A stretch of DNA of 64,000 nucleotides. Origin: an uncultured Flavobacteriaceae bacterium (GTDB taxonomy: Bacteria; Bacteroidota; Bacteroidia; Flavobacteriales; Flavobacteriaceae). The stretch spans positions 645,596 to 709,595 of the forward strand of contig CALTAJ010000002.1 in NCBI GenBank assembly GCA_943842245.1, in the 5' to 3' direction. The position numbers and the translations under genes are program-made. A model generated the notes under the pieces. It worked only from the letters and a program-made list of their open reading frames with translations, was not told where the DNA came from and searched no databases. Shown piece after piece: positions 16,178-24,344 of this stretch (position 1 is its first letter; each line of letters begins with the position of its first letter).

Positions 16178-16891
16178 ATGAAAACTAAATCTGTTAAATT
16201 TATTTTTTGTCTCAAAATTTGTCTAATTGGTTTTATTTCATTTGGACAAAAAAATATTCATCATAGATGGAATAAACAACTTAAGACATATGTTTCTGAA
16301 AGTGGAAAAGTTGATTACAACGCCTGGAAAAAGGATCAAAAGAATTTAAATGCTTATATAGAAACTTTGTCAGATTTTCCGCCTAGAGAGGGTGCATCAA
16401 AAAATTATAAATTAGCTTACTGGATAAATGCTTACAATTCATTAACAATTAAACTTATTCTAGAAAATTATCCAGTTAAAAGTATTAAGGAAATAAAATC
16501 ACCCTGGAATAATAGGTGTTTTAAAATTGAAGATAAAGATTATAGTCTAGGTGACATAGAACATAAAATTTTACGAAAAATGAACGAGCCTCGTATACAT
16601 TTTGCAATTAATTGTGCGTCGGTTTCCTGTCCAAAATTATTAAATTCAGCCTTTCAAGAAAAACAATTAGAAACTCAGCTAATTCAAGCTACACGTTCCT
16701 TTTTAATGGATTCTTCAAAAAATATTTTAAATAAAAATAAACTTAAACTTTCTAAAATATTTTTTTGGTTCAAAAAAGACTTTGGCTCAAAAAAAGAGAG
16801 ACTAAATTTTATTAAAAAATATTCAGATTTAGAATATAATAAACCTGTAATAGATTATCTTGATTATGATTGGAGTCTTAATACACAATAA
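16178..16891 (+). CDS. DUF547 domain protein, probably secreted
   Basis: A 237-residue protein with a signal peptide (about residues 1-23, ending ISFGQ) and a DUF547 domain shown by YWINAYNSLTIKLILENYP, followed by HFAINCASVSCPKL with two cysteines. DUF547 proteins have no established biochemical role; the conserved Cys/His/Asn positions resemble a papain- or transglutaminase-like site, which is inference. It probably lies in the periplasm or outer membrane. In flavobacteria it frequently accompanies DUF2064 genes, as here (129-base gap). Confidence 0.78.
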   Translation: MKTKSVKFIFCLKICLIGFISFGQKNIHHRWNKQLKTYVSESGKVDYNAWKKDQKNLNAYIETLSDFPPREGASKNYKLAYWINAYNSLTIKLILENYPVKSIKEIKSPWNNRCFKIEDKDYSLGDIEHKILRKMNEPRIHFAINCASVSCPKLLNSAFQEKQLETQLIQATRSFLMDSSKNILNKNKLKLSKIFFWFKKDFGSKKERLNFIKKYSDLEYNKPVIDYLDYDWSLNTQ

Positions 16892-16922
16892 GTATTAATT
16901 TTATAAAAAATTTAGAATCAAA

Positions 16923-17333
16923 ATGAAAAATCCAAATGCTTTTAAGTGGTCTCTTAAGTTTGGTTTGATATCAGCTTTAACAGGAATGATATGTTGTGTT
17001 GCACCTGCAATTTTATTTATGTTTGGTTTAATGGGAGGAGTCGTTGCAATTTCATTTGCAGATTTTTTTTATGCAGAAGATGGTAGTATTGGAACAGGAT
17101 CTATTTTACTAAGAATAATAGCCTGTTGCCTTGGAATTTATGGTTTTATAATGTTCAGGAAGAAACAAGATCAATGTTCAATTGATCCAAAAAGAAAAAG
17201 GTTAAACTTGACTTTACTAATCTTTTTACTCATAACATTTGGTATTTCCTTTTTCTTAGCTTTTGAAAGCTTGTCTGGGTGGTATTTTGACGAATATATT
17301 GTTCCACAACAACAAATTGAATTAAAAAAATAA
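16923..17333 (+). CDS. Small MerT-like membrane protein
   Basis: A 136-residue protein with about three or four hydrophobic helices. The first helix contains MICCVAPAI, a Cys-Cys-x-x-Pro motif as in MerT-type mercuric transporters, and helix-internal small residues follow. A second cysteine pair occurs in IIACCLGIYG and another Cys in the loop (DQCSID). There is no MerR, MerP or MerA nearby, so mercury transport is unsupported; metal or thiol chemistry at the membrane is a guess. It is 31 bases after DUF547 and 12 bases before a GT2 gene whose start is non-standard. Confidence 0.55.
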   Translation: MKNPNAFKWSLKFGLISALTGMICCVAPAILFMFGLMGGVVAISFADFFYAEDGSIGTGSILLRIIACCLGIYGFIMFRKKQDQCSIDPKRKRLNLTLLIFLLITFGISFFLAFESLSGWYFDEYIVPQQQIELKK

Positions 17334-17345
17334 ACTTTACGACTC

Positions 17346-18035
17346 ATTAAAATTGCTGTAATTATACCGGCTTTTAACGAGGCTCTTTCTATTGGAAAAG
17401 TGGTTGCTTCAATTCCTAAAAGTGTGAGTGAAATTATAGTTGTTGATAATGGTTCACAGGATAATACAGCTATAATTGCAAATGCTCAAGGTGCTATAGT
17501 TCTTGAAGAAAAAAGAAAAGGATATGGGTTTGCTTGCCTTAAAGGAATGAGCTACTTGGAAAACTCCAGTCCTGATATTGTAGTTTTTTTGGATGGAGAC
17601 TATTCCGACTATCCTGAAAACTTAGATTTAATTGTTGATCCTATTCTTAAAGGAGAAGTTGTTTTCAGTTTAGGATCACGCATAAAAACTTTAAGAGAAA
17701 AAGGATCAATGACATCTTCTCAGATCTTTGGGAATGCTTTATCTTGCTTTTTGATGCGTATATTATACAATAGTAAATTTACAGATCTAGGTCCTTTTCG
17801 TGCAATTAGATGGGACACTTTGCAGAGTTTTGGAATGAAAGATAAAACCTTTGGATGGACTATAGAAATGCAATTAAAGATCCTTCGAAGAAAACTTCCG
17901 TACATTGAAATACCAGTTAGATACAGAAATCGAATTGGAGTTTCTAAGGTTTCTGGAACTATAAGTGGGACAATTTTAGCAGGCTATAAAATATTAACCT
18001 GGATCGGTAAATTTTATTTCTCTAAATGGAAATAA
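17346..18035 (+). CDS. Glycosyltransferase family 2, apparent AUU start
   Basis: About 229 residues. The frame is open from the stop codon of the preceding gene (TAA 17331-17333, same frame) and encodes KIAVIIPAFNE at once, the normal N-terminus of a GT2 enzyme, then VVDNGSQDNT and FLDGDYSDYP (metal and donor site). No ATG, GTG or TTG exists before 17400, and that GTG would delete the first beta strand. ATT at 17346 gives the expected start M-K-I-A-V. It resembles polyprenyl-phosphate sugar synthases. Its stop shares a base with the next ATG (TAATG). Alternatives are a sequencing error or read-through of the upstream TAA. Confidence 0.75.
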   Translation: MKIAVIIPAFNEALSIGKVVASIPKSVSEIIVVDNGSQDNTAIIANAQGAIVLEEKRKGYGFACLKGMSYLENSSPDIVVFLDGDYSDYPENLDLIVDPILKGEVVFSLGSRIKTLREKGSMTSSQIFGNALSCFLMRILYNSKFTDLGPFRAIRWDTLQSFGMKDKTFGWTIEMQLKILRRKLPYIEIPVRYRNRIGVSKVSGTISGTILAGYKILTWIGKFYFSKWK

Positions 18036-19516
18036 TGTCAACTTTAATATTTAGATATATAATTTATGGAATTTTGGTAATCTATATCGGGTGCTTACTT
18101 ATGATTTTTTTTTATAGTCTTACACAACTTAACATACTACGCCATTTTTTAAACTTCTTAAATCAAAAAAAAGACATACCCCCAGTTCCAAAAAAACTTC
18201 CAAAAGTAACTGTTCAATTACCTATTTATAATGAATTTCATGTCATAGAACGCTTACTTGAGTGCATCACAGCCCTAGAATATCCACATAGCTTGTTACA
18301 AATTCAAGTTTTAGAAGATTCCACCGACGAATGTTTGGGTATGAGTAAAAGTTTAGTAATTAAATATAAAAAGAAGGGAATTCCTATAGAACTCATAACC
18401 CGAAACAAACGTGAAGGATTTAAAGCAGGAGCATTAAAAAATGGATTAGCTCATGCGACGGGAGAATTCATTGCAATTTTTGATTCTGATTTTTTACCCA
18501 AGCCAGATTGGCTTTTAAAAACTATTCCTCACTTTATCGATTCCAAGATTGGATTAGTCCAAACTCGATGGGGACATTTAAATCGAGAATATTCGATTCT
18601 AACAAAAGTTCAAGCCTTTGCTTTAGATGCACATTTCATTTTAGAACAAGTAGGAAGAAATCAACAACAACATTTTATTAATTTTAATGGAACAGCAGGG
18701 ATTTGGAGAAAAAGTTGCATACTCGATGCGGGAAATTGGGAAGGAGATACTCTAACCGAAGATTTAGATTTAAGTTATCGAGCTCAATTAAAACATTGGA
18801 AGTTTCACTATCTAGTTGATGTGGTTGCACCTGCAGAACTACCTATCACAATAAATGCCATTCGGTCTCAACAATTTAGGTGGAACAAGGGAGGGGCAGA
18901 GAATTTTAGAAAATTTATTGCCCAGGTAATCACTGCAAAAGGACATCCTATATGGACAAAAATCAATGCTTTTTTTCACTTGATAAACAGTAGCATATTT
19001 TTGAATATTTTATTGGTTTCCATTCTAAGCGTTCCACTAATTTATATTAAATCAGCCTATCCAGAATTATCATTGGCATATGATATAAGTACTTTATTTA
19101 TAATATCTACAATTATTTTTTTTACTTGCTATTGGTTTATCCATAAATATATTTACGGTGGTGGACTTCGCTCTTTTTTACAATATATTAATCGCTTTAT
19201 TAGCTTTTACACCCTGGTTATGGGTTTTTCTATTCATAATTCAATAGCTGTTTTAGAAGGATATTTCGGTAAAAAAAGTTCTTTCGTTCGTACACCTAAA
19301 TTTAACAAAAGCAAAATGAATGACAATAAATATACTATTAAGAAAGTCTCTTTTTACTCGTTTATCGAAATTGCTCTTGCACTTTACTTTCTGTTTGGAA
19401 TGTATGCCTCTTTTAATATTGTTGCAAAAGTAGATTTTGGATTATTTTTATTTCACTTTTTTTTATTTATTGGGTTTTCCAGTATTAGTTATCAAGGCTT
19501 AAAACAAAGTATTTAA
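18035..19516 (+). CDS. Cellulose-synthase-like processive glycosyltransferase (GT2)
   Basis: About 493 residues. An N-terminal transmembrane helix precedes a cytosolic GT-A domain with the four GT2 processive signatures: LEDSTDE, FDSDF (DxD), TEDLDLS (TED) and QQFRW (QxxRW). Several C-terminal transmembrane helices follow (about 300-490). Such enzymes extend beta-glucan or beta-mannan chains and export them, or transfer a single sugar to a lipid. The ATG at 18035 overlaps the upstream stop as TAATG; an ATG at 18026 is possible. It is part of the glycan cluster and probably works with the neighbouring GT2 and GT87-like genes. Confidence 0.82.
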   Translation: MSTLIFRYIIYGILVIYIGCLLMIFFYSLTQLNILRHFLNFLNQKKDIPPVPKKLPKVTVQLPIYNEFHVIERLLECITALEYPHSLLQIQVLEDSTDECLGMSKSLVIKYKKKGIPIELITRNKREGFKAGALKNGLAHATGEFIAIFDSDFLPKPDWLLKTIPHFIDSKIGLVQTRWGHLNREYSILTKVQAFALDAHFILEQVGRNQQQHFINFNGTAGIWRKSCILDAGNWEGDTLTEDLDLSYRAQLKHWKFHYLVDVVAPAELPITINAIRSQQFRWNKGGAENFRKFIAQVITAKGHPIWTKINAFFHLINSSIFLNILLVSILSVPLIYIKSAYPELSLAYDISTLFIISTIIFFTCYWFIHKYIYGGGLRSFLQYINRFISFYTLVMGFSIHNSIAVLEGYFGKKSSFVRTPKFNKSKMNDNKYTIKKVSFYSFIEIALALYFLFGMYASFNIVAKVDFGLFLFHFFLFIGFSSISYQGLKQSI

Positions 19517-19517
19517 A

Positions 19518-20858
19518 ATGCGATTAAATAATAGGATTTTAAGTTGGTGTCTTCAATTTTCATTATTCATTGGTTTTTATTTAATTTCTTATAAATTAAA
19601 AAGAATAGATACTATACCCCTACTTTTTACCTTTAGTAGTTTATTTTTTTTGCTTTGGTTTTGGATTCGAAATTTCAGTAACCTTACTAGTGTTTTTTTT
19701 ATTGGTATTTTTTGTCGATTGTTATTTTGGAATCACATTCCAGAGCTCTCCCAAGATTTTTATCGTTTTATCTGGGATGGAAATATTCAACTTTTAGGTA
19801 TCAATCCGTACCGGTACACTCCAATTTCTCTGGTTGATTTGATCGAGTTTCCAAATTCTCAACTTTTATATGAAAAAATGGGAAGTCTAAGTAATCATAA
19901 CTATTCTAACTATCCACCATTTAGTCAATACATATTTCAAGTTATGGCTTATTTTAATAAAGGAAATATATTACACCCTTTATTCGTTCTCAGATTGATC
20001 TATTTGATAGGGGAGTTAGTTTTATTCTTTGGTGCTAAAATTCTTTTAGAAAAATTAAAACTTCCATCTATTAACATTGCATGGTATTTTTTAAATCCAC
20101 TAGTCATTGTCGAAGGCTTTGGAAATCTTCACTCAGAGTCTTTAATGATAACATTTTCTATTTTATCTTTGCTTTATTGCTTAAAAATAAAACCCATTTT
20201 AGGAGGGTTTTTTATGACTTTAGCAGTGGGAACAAAACTTCTTCCGCTTCTCTTAGTCCCCCTTTTTTTAAAATATTTAGGGTTTCAAAGGTTTTTATTG
20301 TTCAGTATTAGCTTAGTGGTTTTTTCTGGTATTTTATGGATTCCATTTTTAAATGAAGAAATGATAAAAAATTACATTCAAACTATCCAACTTTGGTTTA
20401 CAACCTTTGAATTTAATGGCAGTATTTATAATATTGTTCGCGCTGTTGGATATGAAGTCAAAGGATACAATATCATTCGTCAATTAGGAGAAATTACTCC
20501 TTACATTACTATAATATTGGTTTTTGTGTTTTCACTTTTCAATTCCAATCGTAACCATAATAGGCTTTTTAAAAGTATGCTTTTGCTACTCAGTTTTTAT
20601 TTTTTTATAGCTACAACAGTTCACCCCTGGTATATTATTAATCTAATATTATTGGGCATACTAACAGGGTATTTATTTCCAATTCTATGGAGTATGACTG
20701 TTTTTTGGAGTTATAGTGCTTATAAATTTAATATCGTAGAAGAAAGTATTGGATATCAACTAATTGCTTATATTTTAGTTTATGGATGTCTAGCTTTTGA
20801 AATTATTAAAGGGCGTTTAGGGAATCATCTTCATAAACCCAATTTCTTTGGTACTTAA
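19518..20858 (+). CDS. Polytopic membrane mannosyltransferase-like protein (GT87/GT-C type)
   Basis: A 446-residue protein with about eleven hydrophobic helices. The first extracytoplasmic loop carries SQDFYRFIWDGNIQLLGINPYRYTP (key residues D-x-x-R-x-x-W-D-G and the G-I-N-P-Y motif, positions about 78-100), typical of GT-C enzymes using polyprenyl-phosphate sugars. It follows the processive GT2 by one base and ends the cluster. Its last 42 bases overlap the end of the convergent RsuA-like gene. Acceptor and sugar are unknown. Confidence 0.72.
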   Translation: MRLNNRILSWCLQFSLFIGFYLISYKLKRIDTIPLLFTFSSLFFLLWFWIRNFSNLTSVFFIGIFCRLLFWNHIPELSQDFYRFIWDGNIQLLGINPYRYTPISLVDLIEFPNSQLLYEKMGSLSNHNYSNYPPFSQYIFQVMAYFNKGNILHPLFVLRLIYLIGELVLFFGAKILLEKLKLPSINIAWYFLNPLVIVEGFGNLHSESLMITFSILSLLYCLKIKPILGGFFMTLAVGTKLLPLLLVPLFLKYLGFQRFLLFSISLVVFSGILWIPFLNEEMIKNYIQTIQLWFTTFEFNGSIYNIVRAVGYEVKGYNIIRQLGEITPYITIILVFVFSLFNSNRNHNRLFKSMLLLLSFYFFIATTVHPWYIINLILLGILTGYLFPILWSMTVFWSYSAYKFNIVEESIGYQLIAYILVYGCLAFEIIKGRLGNHLHKPNFFGT

Positions 20859-21590
20859 CTTTCTCCAATTCCCTCTAGGAAGATCTTTTTTACTTAGTCC
20901 ACCATAAATTACACGGTCCATTTGAATAACTTTTACGCCAACTGTAGAAAAAAGTTTGACCATTATAGCAGGGCTAAGTGAATGCACTTCAACACCTACT
21001 TCTTTTTTCGATTTTCCATGTATATTACTAATTACATTTACTTTTTGAAACTTGTCAAAAACTATTTGTCCTTCCTTAAGTTTATCCATCATCTCCTTGG
21101 TGATATTTTGATCCAAAACAACTTGATAGATCATAGGGATAGAATTAGAATTATTTAATTTTTTTCGAAGACTTTCATCATTTGTGAATAGTAGAAGTCC
21201 TGTCATAGGCCTTCCCATATCTCCAATTGGAGGGACTTTTGTATTTATACCCGAACTTATCAAATCTTGGACTGATTTATTAATTTTTCCACCCTGTGAG
21301 GTAGCAACAAATCCTTTAGGTTTATTAAGTAAAATGTATACCGGAGGAGACTGATGAACCCTTGACCCATCATATTTGACCTCGTCATTAGACTTCACTT
21401 GATAACCCATCTCTGTTACAATCTTGCCATTTACATGAACTAATCCCATTTTGATAAATTCATCAGCCTCTCTTCTTGAGCAAAGTCCTGCATTTGACAA
21501 AAATTTATTTAATCTTGTGGTTTTCCCTTTATCAAGATGTTTTGAATTTGAAGAGGGGTCTTTTGATTTCATGGTGGTTAAATTCTTCAA
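20817..21590 (-). CDS. RsuA/RluB-family protein with degenerate catalytic motifs
   Basis: A 257-residue protein with an S4 RNA-binding domain (about 25-75, RLNKFLSNAGLCSRREADE) and an RsuA-type pseudouridine synthase domain beginning YILLNKPKGF. The catalytic motif, normally GRLDxxTxGLLLLTND, here reads GDMGRPMTGLLLFTND, so the catalytic Asp is Gly126. The C-terminal motif, normally NRQVRRMF, reads SPAIMVKLF (about 206-214). The rest, including LDRV-like MDRVIYGGLSKKDLPRGNWR, is kept. It is probably a non-catalytic rRNA-binding protein derived from an RluB paralogue; that is inference. It converges on and overlaps the GT-C gene by 42 bases. Confidence 0.8.
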   Translation of the reverse strand: MKNLTTMKSKDPSSNSKHLDKGKTTRLNKFLSNAGLCSRREADEFIKMGLVHVNGKIVTEMGYQVKSNDEVKYDGSRVHQSPPVYILLNKPKGFVATSQGGKINKSVQDLISSGINTKVPPIGDMGRPMTGLLLFTNDESLRKKLNNSNSIPMIYQVVLDQNITKEMMDKLKEGQIVFDKFQKVNVISNIHGKSKKEVGVEVHSLSPAIMVKLFSTVGVKVIQMDRVIYGGLSKKDLPRGNWRKLSTKEIGFMKMIP

Positions 21591-21740
21591 TTTACTTAAA
21601 ATTTTGATATAAAAGAGTGATGCTCAAAACACTTGCTAAAATCCAAAACTTTATTAAATTGTGAATTCAAAGGTAAGCCTTTTGGTCTATTGAAAGCTAC
21701 AATAAAATTAAAACAAAAGTCAAAAAGACATTACTCATTA

Positions 21741-22670
21741 TTAGAAATGATATACCACTTCCAAAGGATAGTCTTTCAAAGTTTTTTTAACTTTTTCAAA
21801 ATCTTCAGTAAAACCTAGTATAAATCCTCCACCACCAGACCCACAAAGTTTAAGATAATAATCATTAGAATCTATACCTGCTTGCCATAGCCTATGAAAG
21901 CTATCAGGAATCATTGGTTCAAAGTTTTTTAAAACTAATAAAGACAATGATTTAATATTTTTAAACAATGAATTGAGATTTCCATCAACAAAGTCTTTAA
22001 CGCAAGCATCAGAGTATCTAATAAATTGGTCCCCAATCATATTATTAAAAGCTTCTTTCTTCATGTTTTCCATAAATATTGAAATCATAGTAGCAGTTTT
22101 ACTAGCTACGCCACTATCAATTAAAAATACAGCCCCTTTTCCATTTGTATTTTGTGGAGGAATACCTATTGTTTCAATATGCTTTTTCGAGTTAATTAAA
22201 ATAGGTAAACACAAGTAGCTATTTAAAGGATCTAAACCTGAAGATTTACCATGAAAAAATGATTCCATCAAACTGAAAATATTTTTTAGGTTGAGTAATT
22301 TCTCCTTAGTTAAGTTTTCAAGTATAGTGATTTTTCGAAAGGCATACTGATAATAAATTGCTGCAACAAGAGCCCCACTACTCCCTACTCCATAACCTTG
22401 AGGAATACTACTATCAAAATATATTTTCCGTTCCAAATCGAAATTAAATTTTTTCCAGTTAAAGGATATTAGATCAGCATCTAACGTTTTTAAATAATTG
22501 GAAAAAGCCAAAAGTTTTTGATGAGACTCCTTAATAGAGGTATTATTTTTATAAGGAATTTTTAATGATCCATGATAAAAATTATAAGGAATTGAAAGGC
22601 CCATAGAATCTTTTATAATTCCATATTCTCCGAAAAGTAATATTTTAGCAAAAAATAATGGTCCTTTCAT
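21741..22670 (-). CDS. Mevalonate kinase-like GHMP kinase
   Basis: A 309-residue GHMP kinase: FAKILLFGEYGI (8-19) is the substrate-binding start, IPQGYGVGSSGALVAA (89-104) the ATP-binding motif 2, Asp147 in GKSSGLDPLN the catalytic Asp, and LCGSGGGGFILGF the C-terminal motif 3. It phosphorylates mevalonate in isoprenoid synthesis, as flavobacteria use the mevalonate route. It follows the decarboxylase gene by 23 bases on the same strand. I see no phosphomevalonate kinase gene in this window. Mevalonate kinase is the best call from context; a phosphomevalonate kinase role cannot be ruled out. Confidence 0.82.
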   Translation of the reverse strand: MKGPLFFAKILLFGEYGIIKDSMGLSIPYNFYHGSLKIPYKNNTSIKESHQKLLAFSNYLKTLDADLISFNWKKFNFDLERKIYFDSSIPQGYGVGSSGALVAAIYYQYAFRKITILENLTKEKLLNLKNIFSLMESFFHGKSSGLDPLNSYLCLPILINSKKHIETIGIPPQNTNGKGAVFLIDSGVASKTATMISIFMENMKKEAFNNMIGDQFIRYSDACVKDFVDGNLNSLFKNIKSLSLLVLKNFEPMIPDSFHRLWQAGIDSNDYYLKLCGSGGGGFILGFTEDFEKVKKTLKDYPLEVVYHF

Positions 22671-22693
22671 TTATTTAAAAAATATAGATGGAT

Positions 22694-23773
22694 TTATAAT
22701 TTTCTGGCACCTTGACCAACTTGATCGATAAGGTACTGTTCATTTTCGCAGAATGATTTAAGATCTGTATCAATAAATGAAAGGACATGTCTCTTATACT
22801 CTAATGGATAAAGCAAATGAACATTAGCTCCAGCATCCAAAGTAAAACAAATAGGTATTTTTTGACTCATTCTAAAATCCCATATTCTTTGAATAATCTC
22901 CAGAGTATTTGGTTTGATCAAGATAAAATAAGGAGTAGATGTCATCATCATCGCATGAAGAGATAAAGCTTCTAATTCAACTATTTTTATAAAAGCATCT
23001 ATATCCCCAGATTTCATTATGGGTAAAAGAGAGTCTAAATTATTTGATGCTTGAAGGAAACGGTTTGAAGCAAATGGATGTTCATGCATTAAGTCGTGTC
23101 CTTTTGAACTCGATATGACTTTTATTCCTCTATCAACTAAAAGAATTGTGTCTTGATAGGATTTAAATACCGGATTTAAATCTTCTCCAAGATTAATTGC
23201 GTATAAATTAGAACAAGTTTCAAGAGTTCTATTTTCACCCCAAAGTGCAACTGGACCTAGTACGCTGCGAGCAGCACTCCCCGATCCTAAGCGTGCAAGG
23301 AAAGATGCTTTTTGATAAAAAAAACTTTTATTCATGCTAGGGAAAAAATGACGCTCTAAGTCCATCAAGCAAAGTGATAGTGACGCCATTGCAGATGCAG
23401 ATGAGGCGATACCACTACTATGGGGGAAAGAATTGTGGCTCTTAATTATTAAATCGTGTTCTTTAATCCATGGGATATAGGATTCTATACGCTTAAAAAA
23501 TATTTGAAGTTTAGGTTTAAATTCAGGTTTTAGTTTTTTCTCAAAATAAAAATCAAAATCAAATTTTCCTGATTTTTTGGGCTTAAAACTCACTTCGGTT
23601 TTACTGACACTTGATGAAAGTGTAAAACTCAAAGATGGGTTTTTAGGTATCTGTGAATCTTGTTTCCCCCAATATTTAATTAATGCGATATTACTTGGTG
23701 CTTCCCAAGATGTCAAGTAATCGACAGGAGTGGTTTTTTTTGAAATAAAAGCGTTCAAATTCATATAGTCCAT
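22694..23773 (-). CDS. mvaD: Diphosphomevalonate decarboxylase
   Basis: A 359-residue GHMP-superfamily enzyme. APSNIALIKYWGKQD near residue 25-39 is the diagnostic N-terminal motif, SSGIASSASAMASL is the ATP loop, GSGSAARS is typical, and FTLDAGANVH carries the catalytic Asp. It converts mevalonate diphosphate to isopentenyl diphosphate with ATP. It is upstream of the mevalonate kinase gene in an apparent two-gene unit. Two ATGs (23773 and 23764) are possible starts. Confidence 0.9.
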   Translation of the reverse strand: MDYMNLNAFISKKTTPVDYLTSWEAPSNIALIKYWGKQDSQIPKNPSLSFTLSSSVSKTEVSFKPKKSGKFDFDFYFEKKLKPEFKPKLQIFFKRIESYIPWIKEHDLIIKSHNSFPHSSGIASSASAMASLSLCLMDLERHFFPSMNKSFFYQKASFLARLGSGSAARSVLGPVALWGENRTLETCSNLYAINLGEDLNPVFKSYQDTILLVDRGIKVISSSKGHDLMHEHPFASNRFLQASNNLDSLLPIMKSGDIDAFIKIVELEALSLHAMMMTSTPYFILIKPNTLEIIQRIWDFRMSQKIPICFTLDAGANVHLLYPLEYKRHVLSFIDTDLKSFCENEQYLIDQVGQGARKL

Positions 23774-23848
23774 AAAGATACAGCTTCAATTGTAATGTTT
23801 TATAGCATAATTATTAGAAATGATTTTTTTCTACTAGCTTTACTTTTA

Positions 23849-24334
23849 ATGAAAAAAAATAGTTATCAACTTTTTCTTGCTTCTCTTTTAGGAATTCTTT
23901 TTTCAGTTGGGGTTGGTTTTCTATCTAGCATAGTCACTCAAGATGCAATACCAACCTGGTATAAAGGCTTAAATAAACCCTTTTTTTCTCCCCCTAACTG
24001 GCTTTTTGCTCCTGTTTGGACATTATTATATACTCTTATGGGAATCGCTGTAGGTAGGATTTGGTTTTATGGGAGAAAACACAAATGGGGTAAAACTGCG
24101 CTATATCATTTTGGAGCCCAATTGATCTTTAATGGTCTGTGGTCTCTAGTTTTTTTTGGTTTAAAGAATCCACTACTTGCATTGATTATTATTTTAATCT
24201 TGTGGATTTTAATTCAACGTAGTATTTTTTGGTTTCGACTTGTAGACAGAAAATCAGCTGTCATGCTCTATCCCTACCTAGCTTGGGTTAGCTTTGCAAC
24301 CTTATTAAATACAGGTATAGTATATTTAAATTAA
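23849..24334 (+). CDS. TspO/MBR family protein
   Basis: About 161 residues with five transmembrane helices, rich in aromatic residues: IPTWYKGLNKPFFSPPNWLFAPVW (key part W-Y-x-x-L-x-K-P-x-x-x-P-P-x-W) and FNGLWSLVFF are family hallmarks. TspO proteins bind porphyrins and other tetrapyrroles and are linked to light and oxidative-stress responses. The frame opens further upstream, but the ATG at 23849 (MKKNSYQLF) gives the normal N-terminus. Divergent from mvaD, convergent with the GDPD gene. Confidence 0.9.
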   Translation: MKKNSYQLFLASLLGILFSVGVGFLSSIVTQDAIPTWYKGLNKPFFSPPNWLFAPVWTLLYTLMGIAVGRIWFYGRKHKWGKTALYHFGAQLIFNGLWSLVFFGLKNPLLALIIILILWILIQRSIFWFRLVDRKSAVMLYPYLAWVSFATLLNTGIVYLN

Positions 24335-24344
24335 AAAGCTAGAT

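Noticed and set aside
15437-17333. Arsenosugar biosynthesis cluster
   Set aside because: Only the DUF2064/TIGR04282 label supports it; no ArsS or ArsM gene is present in the window.
21633-21818. 61-codon plus-strand frame near the mevalonate kinase end
   Set aside because: Overlaps a confident gene on the other strand, low-complexity Lys/Phe-rich product, no supporting signals.
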